Assembly: GCA_035604635.1 (NCBI GenBank)
Contig: DATNIC010000240.1
Location: 1-11,559, forward strand
Direction of reading: 5' to 3'
DNA length: 11,559 bases
Source of the DNA: DATNIC01 sp035604635
Lineage (GTDB): Bacteria > Vulcanimicrobiota > Vulcanimicrobiia > Vulcanimicrobiales > Vulcanimicrobiaceae
The stretch's first letter is position 1, and every line of letters begins with the position of its first letter. The notes under the pieces were generated by a model. It searched no databases and was not told the DNA's origin. It saw only the letters and a program-made list of their open reading frames with translations. Shown here in pieces: positions 6,401 to 11,559 of this stretch. The position numbers and the translations under genes were made by a program.

Positions 6401-7334
6401 CGCCCGGACGGAGTTTCTTGTAGATCTCCTTGAGCGCGTCCTCACGCGTCTTGACGTCTTTGTCCTTGTCGAGGCAGTTCTTGATCAGCGGGCTCTGGTC
6501 GAAGAGCGCGAGGATCGCCTCGTCGGTCTCCCAATCGAAGCCCATGTCGGGGCGCGAGAGCGCGCGGATGAAGGTCGTCGCGTAGATCTTGCGGTTCTTA
6601 TCGATCCGGACGCCGATCGTCCCCTCGGTCTCGTCGTTCTTCGTCCCGTTGTCGGTCTCGAACTCGATCCAGGCGCCGCGATTAGGGATGATCGTCGCAT
6701 TGCACGTCGGACGGTTATTGGTGTCGACGTCGGTCAAGAAGTAGACGCCCGGCGAACGGACGAGCTGGCTCACGATCACGCGCTCCGCGCCGTTGATCAT
6801 GAACGTGCCCTTTTCGGTCATGAGCGGGAAGTCGCCCATGAAGATCTCTTGGTCCGGGATGCCCTTGATCTCGCCCGACTCCGCCGTGATCAGGCGGACG
6901 CGGACGCGCAGCGGTGCGCTGTACGTCATGTCGCGCTCGCGGCACTCCTCGACCGAGTACTTCGGTTCGCCGAGCGAATGGTCGCCGAACTCGAGGACCA
7001 GGTTGCCGGTGAAATCTTTGATCGGCGAGATCGAGTCGAATGCTTCCTTTAGACCATCGGTGATGAACCACTGGAAGCTGGCCTTCTGCAGCTCGATCAG
7101 ATCCGGGATCTCCAGGACGTGCGGAATCTTCGCAAAGCTGTGGCGCTCGCGCTTGGGGCCCGGATCGTCGTACGACTCGACGGTGAACGCCTCGGCAGGG
7201 ACAACGAACATCGGAAGGACCGCGGTCCCGGTCGAGCCGCCGTTCCCAGTCTGCCCGGCCGCGCCGCGCTTCGGACGGCTCCCCTTGCCGGCCGTCTTGC
7301 CGGTGCTAGCTTTGGGGACCGTCGACTTCGCCAT
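3462..7334 (-). CDS. rpoB: DNA-directed RNA polymerase subunit beta
   Basis: A complete 1290-residue beta subunit, part of the alpha2-beta-beta'-omega core enzyme. Landmarks in order: fork/lobe start SFAKIPHVLEIPDLIELQK (66-84), NGAERVIVSQLVRSPGVYF (181-199), the rifampicin pocket FGSSQLSQFMDQTNSLAEL through LGPGGL (452-484), RICPIETPEGPNIGLI (503-518), GQNVLVAFMPWEGYNYEDA (737-755), QGDKMAGRHGNKG (902-914), and the beta'-contacting FGGQRFGEMEVWALEAYGA (1051-1069). It lacks the large enterobacterial insertion before GRHGNKG. Two extensions stand out: a basic Gly/Lys-rich N-terminus (1-45) and a C-terminal tail of about 140 residues ending in long Glu/Asp runs. The ATG at 7332-7334 has only a weak purine-rich GAGAAG just upstream. 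The gene is not followed by rpoC nor preceded by rplL: a terminator lies 7 bases downstream and kup diverges upstream. A promoter at 7457-7486 gives a leader of about 115 bases. Confidence 0.99.
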   Translation of the reverse strand: MAKSTVPKASTGKTAGKGSRPKRGAAGQTGNGGSTGTAVLPMFVVPAEAFTVESYDDPGPKRERHSFAKIPHVLEIPDLIELQKASFQWFITDGLKEAFDSISPIKDFTGNLVLEFGDHSLGEPKYSVEECRERDMTYSAPLRVRVRLITAESGEIKGIPDQEIFMGDFPLMTEKGTFMINGAERVIVSQLVRSPGVYFLTDVDTNNRPTCNATIIPNRGAWIEFETDNGTKNDETEGTIGVRIDKNRKIYATTFIRALSRPDMGFDWETDEAILALFDQSPLIKNCLDKDKDVKTREDALKEIYKKLRPGEPENAENAEKLIESLFFDEKRYDLAGVGRYKLSGKLEREYVAAGVRIPPIEKRSLTREDMVAVVRRLIKVAANPKLKDDIDHLGNRRIRSVGELLQNQFRVGLLRLERVVRERMTVQDIETVTPQALINIRPVVAAIKEFFGSSQLSQFMDQTNSLAELTHKRRLSALGPGGLSRERAGFEVRDVHHSHYGRICPIETPEGPNIGLIGSLATYARVNRYGFIETPYRVVRDSQVSDEIRYFTADREDEYIIAQANTQTDERNRISSESVVCRYAEEYVEEPPGKVQLMDVSPKQIVSVATALIPFLEHDDANRALMGANMQRQAVPLLRPQSPIIGTGMEYRAAKDSGGCVLASADGEVLDVDARRIIVKHDDDQLEHSYDLLKFTRSNAGTCINQRPIVKAGDRVMRAQILADGPSSDQGELALGQNVLVAFMPWEGYNYEDAILISERMVKEDRFTSIHIEEYECEARDTKLGPEEITRDIPNVGEDSLKDLDENGIVRIGAEVRPEDILVGKVTPKGETELTAEERLLRAIFGEKSREVRDTSLKVPHGEKGKIIDVKRFSRENGDELSPGVNHLVRVYVAQKRKILQGDKMAGRHGNKGVIAKVLPEEDMPYLEDGSPVDIVLNPLGVPSRMNLGQIMETHLGWAAQALGYYIATPVFDGAHAEDIAEWLQDAGLPADGKTWLRDGRTGERFGRPITVGYIYMLKLAHLVDDKIHARSTGPYSMITQQPLGGKAQFGGQRFGEMEVWALEAYGAAYTLQELLTVKSDDVVGRVKTYEAIVKGENVMEPGVPESFKVLIKELQSLALDVKVLTENREEIEIKIQDDDVGERAQEIGLLMGDEDPRLTQTAAAQREAEQQRVGAAAAVAGTALVDGEVHEDVEEEEEPEEEVDDSQPLVTPTRGAAVVEEEVPALGGLRPPVGDEALDEVTLEEEETVEETEDEDQGYVLEEEEEEEYKEDEDEEESPLGLEPEEEF
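3465..3887 (-). other. Region encoding the acidic C-terminal tail of RpoB
   Basis: Residues 1150-1290 extend beyond the conserved end of beta. A Gln/Ala-rich helix-like linker (1160-1184, TQTAAAQREAEQQ) leads into acidic blocks: EEEEEPEEEVDD (1196-1207), EEEETVEETEDED (1246-1258), EEEEEEEYKEDEDEEE (1264-1279) and EPEEEF (1285-1290). The segment should be disordered and strongly negative. In DNA the plus strand is pyrimidine-rich, with an unbroken 21-base pyrimidine run at 3525-3545, a place where slippage could change tail length. It is in frame with no stop, so it is part of the gene and not a frameshift artefact. Confidence 0.85.
5883..5984 (-). other. Rifampicin resistance-determining region of rpoB
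   Basis: Residues 451-484 correspond to the rifamycin pocket. The positions most often mutated in resistance keep the sensitive residues: the Asp of FMDQ (E. coli 516), the His of THKRR (526) and the Ser of LSALG (531). Differences from E. coli are conservative for many phyla (Asn to Thr, Ser to Ala, Ile to Leu) except that the usual Pro of NNPL is Ser here (TNSL). From the sequence alone a rifampicin-sensitive enzyme is expected. Confidence 0.8.
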
Positions 7335-7446
7335 CTTCTCTATCTACTCTCAAAAAACGCAACGTGAAAACAAAGCAAAAAGACGCGCGAAACCAGCTAG
7401 AGCCGATCTCTCGCTCCCCCCTCGTCCTGCTCACGCGATGCGGGAC

Positions 7447-7458
7447 ATAGGCGCCTAT
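7447..7458. repeat. Perfect 12-bp palindrome at the rpoB start site
   Basis: ATAGGCGCCTAT is a perfect inverted repeat that overlaps the last bases of the rpoB -10 element (7457-7462) and the expected start of transcription near 7450. That position would suit an operator for a dimeric repressor. A palindrome of this length is expected a few times in a window this size by chance, so only its location makes it notable. Confidence 0.4.
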
Positions 7459-7486
7459 CTTAGCACCGGGGGTCCGCCCTTGTCTA
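7457..7486 (-). promoter_or_regulatory. Likely rpoB promoter
   Basis: On the minus strand TAGACA (7481-7486) is one base from the -35 consensus. After an 18-base spacer comes TAAGAT (7457-7462) with TGC directly before it, an extended -10. Initiation would fall near 7450, giving a leader of about 115 bases before the rpoB ATG. It lies upstream of the gene in the right direction and supports rpoB being transcribed on its own. Confidence 0.6.
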
Positions 7487-7491
7487 GTGGC

Positions 7492-7511
7492 GCTCCCCCC
7501 GGCTCCCCCCG
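7492..7511 (+). repeat. Tandem 10-bp C-rich repeat, third copy at 7413
   Basis: GCTCCCCCCG occurs twice head to tail (7492-7501 and 7502-7511), and GCTCCCCCC occurs again at 7413-7421. Relative to the rpoB promoter the tandem pair lies just upstream of the -35 box, where activators bind, and the single copy lies in the rpoB leader. For kup all three are upstream of or within its leader. The exact ninefold identity of three copies in 213 bases is unlikely by chance, although C tracts can also arise by slippage. Confidence 0.55.
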
Positions 7512-7547
7512 AGGGGACCAGCAACGACTTGGGTAACGCTCGCCTGC

Positions 7548-9431
7548 GTGAGCATAGAGCGCAACCGGCGGCGCCGGGACCGCCTAGGCCCCCTAGCGGT
7601 GGCGGCCCTTGGGGTCGTCTTCGGAGACATCGGGACGAGCCCGCTCTATACGCTCCAGACCTGCTTCACGTCCGCCAACGCGAAGCCGACGATCGAGAAC
7701 GCGCTCGGGATCGTCTCGCTGCTGATTTGGACGCTGATCTTCGTCGTCTGCGTCAAATACGTCACCGTCTTGATGCGGATCGATCATCACGGCGAAGGCG
7801 GGATCTTGGCCTTGCTTGCGCTTGCCGAGCCGCCCAAGATCCTCGGGGTCCCGATGAATCCCAGTTGGCTCGTCTGGGTCGTCATGATCGGCGGCGCGAT
7901 GATCATCGGCGACGGCATGATCACGCCTGCGATATCGGTCATCTCCGCAATCGAGGGCCTCAACGTCGCGACGCCCGCGGCGCAGCCCCTGATCGTCCCG
8001 CTTTCGGTCGGGATACTGGTCGGACTCTTCGCGGTGCAACGATTCGGGACGGCCCGCGTCGGCAGCGTCTTCGGTCCGATCATGGTCTTGTGGTTCATCG
8101 CCATCGGGGTCAGCGGCTTGGTCGCGATCGTAGCGCATCCCGGGATTCTCGCAGCTCTCAACCCACTCTACGCGCTCTGGTTCGTGAGCCACCACGGCAT
8201 CTTCGGCTTCCTGATCTTCGGCGCGATCATCCTGGGGATGACCGGCGCGGAAGCCCTTTACGCCGACATGTCGCACTTCGGACGGATTCCGATCACGCTG
8301 GCCTGGTACGTTTTCGTGCTGCCCGCGCTGCTGCTCAACTACGTCGGCCAGGGAGCCGTCATCGTCGCCGATCCGAAAACGTTGCAGTCGCCGTTCTACG
8401 CGCTCACCCCCGGCTGGACGCTCTTTCCGATGGTGGCGCTCGCCACCGCGGCGACCGTCATCGCTTCGCAAGCGCTGATTTCGGGAGCGTTCACGCTCTC
8501 GGAACAGGCGATCGCGCTCAACCTCAGCCCGCGCCTGAAGGTACTGCACACATCCTCGGACCGGCGGGGCCAAGTCTATTTGCCGCTGATCAACATGGTA
8601 CTAGCGGTCGTCTGCATCACGCTCGTGATCACGTTCCGCAGCAGTGACCGGCTCGCCGCCATGTACGGGCTGGCCGTCGCGATGACGATGTTGGCTACCG
8701 ACGTCGTGTTTTACGTCGTTGCGACGCGCGTGTTGCGCTGGCATCCGGGGATCGTCACTCCACTCGTCTTCGCGTTCGCAGCGCTCGACGTCACCTTCGT
8801 CGCCGCCGGACTGCCGAAATTTCTCGAGGGCGCTTGGGTCCCGCTCGTCATCGCAGCCGTCTTCTCGCTGGTCGGCATAACGTGGCTCACCGGGCGGCGC
8901 GCCCTCGCGCGCGCACTCGCCGCGGAGCAGGAGCCCGTCGAGCAATTCCTGGCCGAATTCGGAGAGCTCACGGCGCCGCCGAAGGGCACCGTCGTCCTGC
9001 TCACCGGCGCTCCGAGCGGTGTCCCTTTCGTTCAAAACCACCGCTGGCTCGCGAACCTCATCAGCGAAGAAATCATCGTCTTGCTGCACGTCGCGCCGAC
9101 GCCCATCCCCTACGTGGACGACGCGACCCGCGTGAAGTTCGAACGCGCGTCGAATCGGTTCGTGCGCGTCTCCGCGGCTTTCGGGTACATGGAGCAGGCG
9201 CGCATCTACCCGATCATCAACGCATGTCAAGCAGCCGGCCTCGACATCGACAAGGATACGACTTCGTTCATCTATGCCGATCCGGTGATCGTGGCGAAAG
9301 ATCATGGCGGGCTGCCGCGCCTTCAGCGGCGTCTCTTCGAAATTCTGCTGCGCCTGTCGCGCACGTTGGCCGAGGATCTGGAGGTCAAGCCGTCCCGCCG
9401 AGTCGAGATCGGCGTCGAGGTCGCGGTCTAA
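7548..9431 (+). CDS. kup: Kup-family potassium uptake permease
   Basis: A 627-residue inner-membrane K+/H+ symporter of the KUP/HAK/KT family, usual length about 620. A basic N-terminal stretch (ERNRRRRDRL) precedes about 12 membrane segments up to residue 447, then a cytosolic C-terminal domain of about 180 residues. Signatures are VVFGDIGTSPLYTL (23-36), GDGMITPAISV (121-131), TGAEALYADMSHFG (232-245) and SQALISGAFTLSEQAI (307-322). The four acidic residues reported as needed for transport in E. coli Kup appear kept as D27, E136, E235 and D414. One signature Gly is Ser (DMSHFG rather than DMGHFG). The start is GTG at 7548-7550: no in-frame ATG lies between it and the upstream stop at 7485, and no Shine-Dalgarno precedes it. 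The gene diverges from rpoB and runs convergently into the cupin gene with 4 bases between stops. Confidence 0.97.
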   Translation: MSIERNRRRRDRLGPLAVAALGVVFGDIGTSPLYTLQTCFTSANAKPTIENALGIVSLLIWTLIFVVCVKYVTVLMRIDHHGEGGILALLALAEPPKILGVPMNPSWLVWVVMIGGAMIIGDGMITPAISVISAIEGLNVATPAAQPLIVPLSVGILVGLFAVQRFGTARVGSVFGPIMVLWFIAIGVSGLVAIVAHPGILAALNPLYALWFVSHHGIFGFLIFGAIILGMTGAEALYADMSHFGRIPITLAWYVFVLPALLLNYVGQGAVIVADPKTLQSPFYALTPGWTLFPMVALATAATVIASQALISGAFTLSEQAIALNLSPRLKVLHTSSDRRGQVYLPLINMVLAVVCITLVITFRSSDRLAAMYGLAVAMTMLATDVVFYVVATRVLRWHPGIVTPLVFAFAALDVTFVAAGLPKFLEGAWVPLVIAAVFSLVGITWLTGRRALARALAAEQEPVEQFLAEFGELTAPPKGTVVLLTGAPSGVPFVQNHRWLANLISEEIIVLLHVAPTPIPYVDDATRVKFERASNRFVRVSAAFGYMEQARIYPIINACQAAGLDIDKDTTSFIYADPVIVAKDHGGLPRLQRRLFEILLRLSRTLAEDLEVKPSRRVEIGVEVAV

Positions 9432-9435
9432 GTCT

Positions 9436-9834
9436 TCAGCGGTAGACGTCGTTGGGCGAGAGGTGCTCGACCGTTAGGCCGGTGTCGGTGAACGTGCGCG
9501 TGACGTCGGGTGAGTCGTAGATGAAGAACATCGTCATCGGGCCCTTGCCCGTGTTGACGAACCGATGCGCGACCCCGCCGGGGATGTATGAGACGTCGTG
9601 CGTTCCCACGTCGAACGACCCACCCTCGTACTCGACCCGCGCCGTTCCCTCGAGGAGCAGAATCTGCTCGGTGCAGTTGTGCGAGTGCCAGTTTGCCGAT
9701 TGACCGGAAGGCAGAGTCGTCGTCCCGGTCGTCACCGAGCCGCCGTTATGCTTGCCGACGAGCAGCTGAGTCTTGACGCCATTGCCGCGATCCATCACCT
9801 CGACGTCGTCATGCTTGACGCAAAACGGATTCAT
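9436..9834 (-). CDS. Single-domain cupin protein
   Basis: A 132-residue cytoplasmic beta-barrel protein. Cupin motif 1 is complete: G44-x5-H50-x-H52-x3-E56-x6-G63 (the WHSHNCTEQ segment). Motif 2 has P85-G-G87-x2-H90-x3-N94. H50, H52, E56 and H90 make a full metal site, so either catalysis (dioxygenase, isomerase) or metal-dependent ligand sensing is possible; the sequence does not decide. It ends with a short extension (SPDVTRTFTDTGL) typical of small stand-alone cupins. The ATG at 9832-9834 has GGAGG four bases upstream, a good SD. It lies 13 bases after the stop of the aspartic protease gene and is the last gene of an apparent operon with that protease and a DHA2 permease. The convergent kup gene ends 4 bases away. 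Confidence 0.88.
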   Translation of the reverse strand: MNPFCVKHDDVEVMDRGNGVKTQLLVGKHNGGSVTTGTTTLPSGQSANWHSHNCTEQILLLEGTARVEYEGGSFDVGTHDVSYIPGGVAHRFVNTGKGPMTMFFIYDSPDVTRTFTDTGLTVEHLSPNDVYR

Positions 9835-9847
9835 ACGTCCTCCGACT

Positions 9848-11014
9848 TTAGACCAGATCTTGCAGGGTTAACGGTACGTCCGTGCGCGCTCCTGCGCGAT
9901 CGACGGTAAACGTCACGCGAGTCCCCGGATCGGCGCGCAGCCATAGACGCACGTCAGCGAGTGAAATCTCGTGCGCGGGAATCCCGTTGACGGCAACGAC
10001 CCGATCGCCGGTCGCGATCCCGGCAGCGGCGGCCGGACTCTGCGGAGCGACCGACGCGACTTCGAAGCCGTCGCCGCCTTGATTGAGCCACAAGCCCGAA
10101 CGGTCGTACGGATCGCGACCGTCGGGCGCGGGATCTTCGAAGATCAAGCGCTTGCGTTCGTAATCGAAGGTCAGCGTGAACCGGTCGGTCACGCCCGTCC
10201 CGATACTCCCGGTGAGGCGCCGCGACGTGAAGAATCCGCCCGCGACGGTCGGCAAGCGCAGCAACGGGTCTTTCACGTCGAGCGCCCCCACATGCAAATC
10301 GTGTGCGCGCGCGACGTATCCCGGGACCGCTCCACCGATGCCCCAACCCGTGATCGCTTCGATGCGCGGCGAGTAGCGCTCGAGCAGATGCTCGCGCGCG
10401 ATGACCGGCTCCATGAACGTCACGGCCAGGCGGTCTCCGGTATCGACCGTAAACGTGCCGGCAATCCCATCAAGCGACGCAGCGACGCGTGGAATCCCGT
10501 CGGCGAAGACGATCGGGACGATCGTTCCGGCTCCGTGGTAGACGTAGTGCGCCGGATCGGTCAAGGTCAGCACGTGCGCGCGATAGTCGATGCGGACGAC
10601 GTAGCGCGCGAAGAGCTCGGTGCCGATCAAGCCGTCGAACGCAGGGAGTGCGCTTGCCTTGCGAATATCGTCGAGATCGACCACCGTGAAGCTCTGGTCG
10701 CTCATCGTGATCGGGCCCAGTGCGACGGACGCGATCTTCACGCGGCTTGCGCGCGCACGGCCGGCCCCGGTGCCGCCGATCGAGAACGAGCCCGTCGACC
10801 TCAAACCGAGCGCTGTGACGGTTTGCGGCGCGACCGTGTACGATGCGCCGCTGTCGAGGACGAACGCGTACGGCCCTTTGCCGTTGAGCTTGAGATGCAC
10901 GACGATCCGGCTGTCGATGAAGTCGAATGGGATCGTGACCACTGCAGCGCGCGCGGGCGCCCAGATCGCGGCGATCATCAGGACGAGCCACAGCGCGCAC
11001 CATGCTTTTTTCAC
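9848..11014 (-). CDS. Secreted retropepsin-like aspartic protease with C-terminal PDZ domain
   Basis: A 388-residue exported protein. Residues 1-23 are a signal peptide (KK, hydrophobic core, ARA cleavage site). The first lobe has the catalytic motif VLDSGASYTV (52-61) and FDGLIGTELF (126-135), the flap-and-closing pattern of retropepsin-like proteases. The second lobe has TVDTGDRLAVTF (189-200) and a comparable LTGSIGTG (267-274). Residues about 306-388 form a PDZ domain with SPAAAAGIATGDRVVAVNG (326-344), which should bind C-terminal peptides. Two catalytic Asp motifs in one chain could form a pepsin-like intramolecular pair, whereas typical retropepsins dimerise. The start is GTG at 11012-11014, directly abutting the TAA of the DHA2 permease gene (TAAGTG), with no SD of its own, so it probably relies on coupled translation. 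A role in envelope protein turnover is inferred, not shown. Confidence 0.87.
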   Translation of the reverse strand: MKKAWCALWLVLMIAAIWAPARAAVVTIPFDFIDSRIVVHLKLNGKGPYAFVLDSGASYTVAPQTVTALGLRSTGSFSIGGTGAGRARASRVKIASVALGPITMSDQSFTVVDLDDIRKASALPAFDGLIGTELFARYVVRIDYRAHVLTLTDPAHYVYHGAGTIVPIVFADGIPRVAASLDGIAGTFTVDTGDRLAVTFMEPVIAREHLLERYSPRIEAITGWGIGGAVPGYVARAHDLHVGALDVKDPLLRLPTVAGGFFTSRRLTGSIGTGVTDRFTLTFDYERKRLIFEDPAPDGRDPYDRSGLWLNQGGDGFEVASVAPQSPAAAAGIATGDRVVAVNGIPAHEISLADVRLWLRADPGTRVTFTVDRAGARTDVPLTLQDLV

Positions 11015-11559
11015 TTATTCGACGGTAACGGACTCGGACGTGGCGGCGTTCCTCGCGCGCGCACCGAGCAAGAAGACGGTCGGAATCGAGATCAAGAAAA
11101 GCAAGCCCGAGAGCCGGAAGAGATAGTTGTAGGTGATCGATAGCGCGTTCTGCGAAACCATCCCGTAGAGCTGATGCAGGTGCATCGCCCGCGTCGCCGG
11201 ATCCGCGAGGTAGGAGCGTACGGCCGGATTGGAGAGGTCGATCCCCGCGACCAGGCCCTGCTGCACGCCGATACTGTGACGCACGAGCAAGGTAGTGAGG
11301 ATCGCGATTCCAAGGCTGCCCCCGAGCTGACGGACCAGCGTGTAGAGTCCGGTCGCGTTCGCGAGCTCGCCGCGAGGGATCGTCGCCAGCGTCGCGGTCG
11401 AGAGCGGGACGAAGAGAAAGCCCATCGAGAAACCCTGAACGAAGCGCGGCCAAAAGATGTCCCAGTAGCCGATGTTTTGATTCCAATCGCCCATGAGCCA
11501 CGACGAGACGCCGAACATCGCTAGTCCGCCGGCGATCATCCAGCGCGCATCGCTCCGAT
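11015..11559 (-). CDS. DHA2-family (EmrB/QacA-type) MFS multidrug efflux permease, C-terminal part
   Basis: About 180 residues from the C-terminal end of a 14-helix MFS drug/proton antiporter; the frame is open past the window edge, so the N-terminal two thirds are missing. Recognisable segments are FWPRFVQGFSMGFLFVPLS (the QG/GF pattern of a late helix), ATGLYTLVRQLGGSLGIAI (the DHA2 motif GLYNLxRQLGGSxGxAI), and the last helix LFRLSGLLFLISIPTVFLLGA. A loop of about 55 residues (LVRHSIGVQQ to SQNALS) stands between the last two, as in EmrB relatives. The family exports hydrophobic drugs or metabolites; the substrate cannot be read. It is upstream of the protease and cupin genes, with zero spacing to the protease, so the three likely form one operon. 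Family call is firm; an ATG at 11537-11539 is internal and not the start. Confidence 0.93.
   Translation of the reverse strand, partial: RSDARWMIAGGLAMFGVSSWLMGDWNQNIGYWDIFWPRFVQGFSMGFLFVPLSTATLATIPRGELANATGLYTLVRQLGGSLGIAILTTLLVRHSIGVQQGLVAGIDLSNPAVRSYLADPATRAMHLHQLYGMVSQNALSITYNYLFRLSGLLFLISIPTVFLLGARARNAATSESVTVE

Larger units (their letters stand above)
7335..7547. promoter_or_regulatory. Divergent rpoB-kup control region
   Basis: This 213-base gap separates the ATG of rpoB from the GTG of kup. It holds an rpoB promoter (7457-7486), a 12-bp palindrome at 7447-7458, and three copies of GCTCCCCCC (7413-7421, 7492-7500, 7502-7510). It also has a small hairpin TCCCC/GGGGA (7504-7517) in what would be the kup leader. 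Next to rpoB (7341-7385) it is A-rich on the plus strand, so the end of the rpoB leader RNA is U-rich. I see no ydaO-type (c-di-AMP) riboswitch or ribosomal-protein leader. A convincing plus-strand promoter for kup was not found. Confidence 0.6.

Noticed and set aside
4749..7052. Open frame of 767 codons on the plus strand opposite rpoB
   Set aside because: It is exactly antisense to conserved rpoB codons. Its translation is rich in Asp/Arg/Leu/Val without domain pattern, as expected when GC-rich third positions are read on the other strand.
7306..7524. Possible leader peptide frame in the rpoB 5' region, Phe-rich near its end
   Set aside because: Its ATG lies upstream of the predicted promoter, an internal GTG start has no SD in the right place, and no attenuator hairpin is linked to it.
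7335..7547. c-di-AMP (ydaO-type) riboswitch before kup
   Set aside because: Such switches often precede potassium transporter genes, but none of the conserved sequence blocks is present in the gap.
7487..8647. Two long frames overlapping kup (7487-8647 plus, 7593-8573 minus)
   Set aside because: Both are low-complexity Arg/Asp-rich shadows of kup, whose own frame has full family signatures.
9971..11143. Open frame of 390 codons on the plus strand
   Set aside because: It is antisense to the aspartic protease and permease, Arg/Asp-rich, with no promoter, RBS or family signature.

Overview
The window is GC-rich bacterial chromosomal DNA, packed with genes and without phage, IS, CRISPR or RNA-gene signals. 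The RNA polymerase beta subunit resembles that of Terrabacteria-type lineages. It carries DVHHSHYGR before the PETPEGPNIG-like segment and lacks the large insertion that enterobacterial beta has between the flap and the GRHGNKG motif. Base composition, GTG starts and the gene mix would suit a deep-branching GC-rich phylum such as Candidatus Eremiobacterota/WPS-2, Chloroflexota or Actinomycetota. That assignment is a guess; no marker here settles it.

Layout: (1) 1-1883, minus strand: a tight three-gene cluster of a NitT/TauT (NMT1-type) substrate-binding protein, a Rieske [2Fe-2S] ferredoxin, and a branched-chain-amino-acid-type substrate-binding protein cut by the window edge. (2) 1930-2218, plus strand: a 79-residue protein of unknown function with its own extended -10 promoter and strong ribosome binding site. 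Its stop codon overlaps the stop of the next gene. (3) 2215-3399, minus strand: a MetE/YxjG-type zinc methyltransferase. (4) 3429-3454: a strong intrinsic terminator. (5) 3462-7334, minus strand: rpoB, 1290 residues, with a basic N-terminal tail and a very acidic C-terminal tail. (6) 7335-7547: a divergent control region with an rpoB promoter, a 12-bp palindrome and three copies of a C-rich 9-mer. (7) 7548-9431, plus strand: the Kup potassium transporter. (8) 9436-11559, minus strand: an apparent operon of a DHA2-type efflux permease (partial), a two-lobed aspartic protease with a PDZ domain, and a small cupin.

The most unusual feature is the setting of rpoB. In most bacteria rpoC follows rpoB directly and rplJ-rplL precede it. 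Here a terminator starts 7 bases after the rpoB stop, a methyltransferase gene follows, and kup diverges upstream, so beta appears to be made from a monocistronic unit. The charged tails at both ends of this beta subunit are a second lineage-type oddity. The Rieske ferredoxin between two unrelated solute-binding proteins suggests uptake linked to oxygenase-dependent breakdown of a compound, perhaps aromatic or sulfonated. No permease, ATPase or oxygenase is visible in the window.
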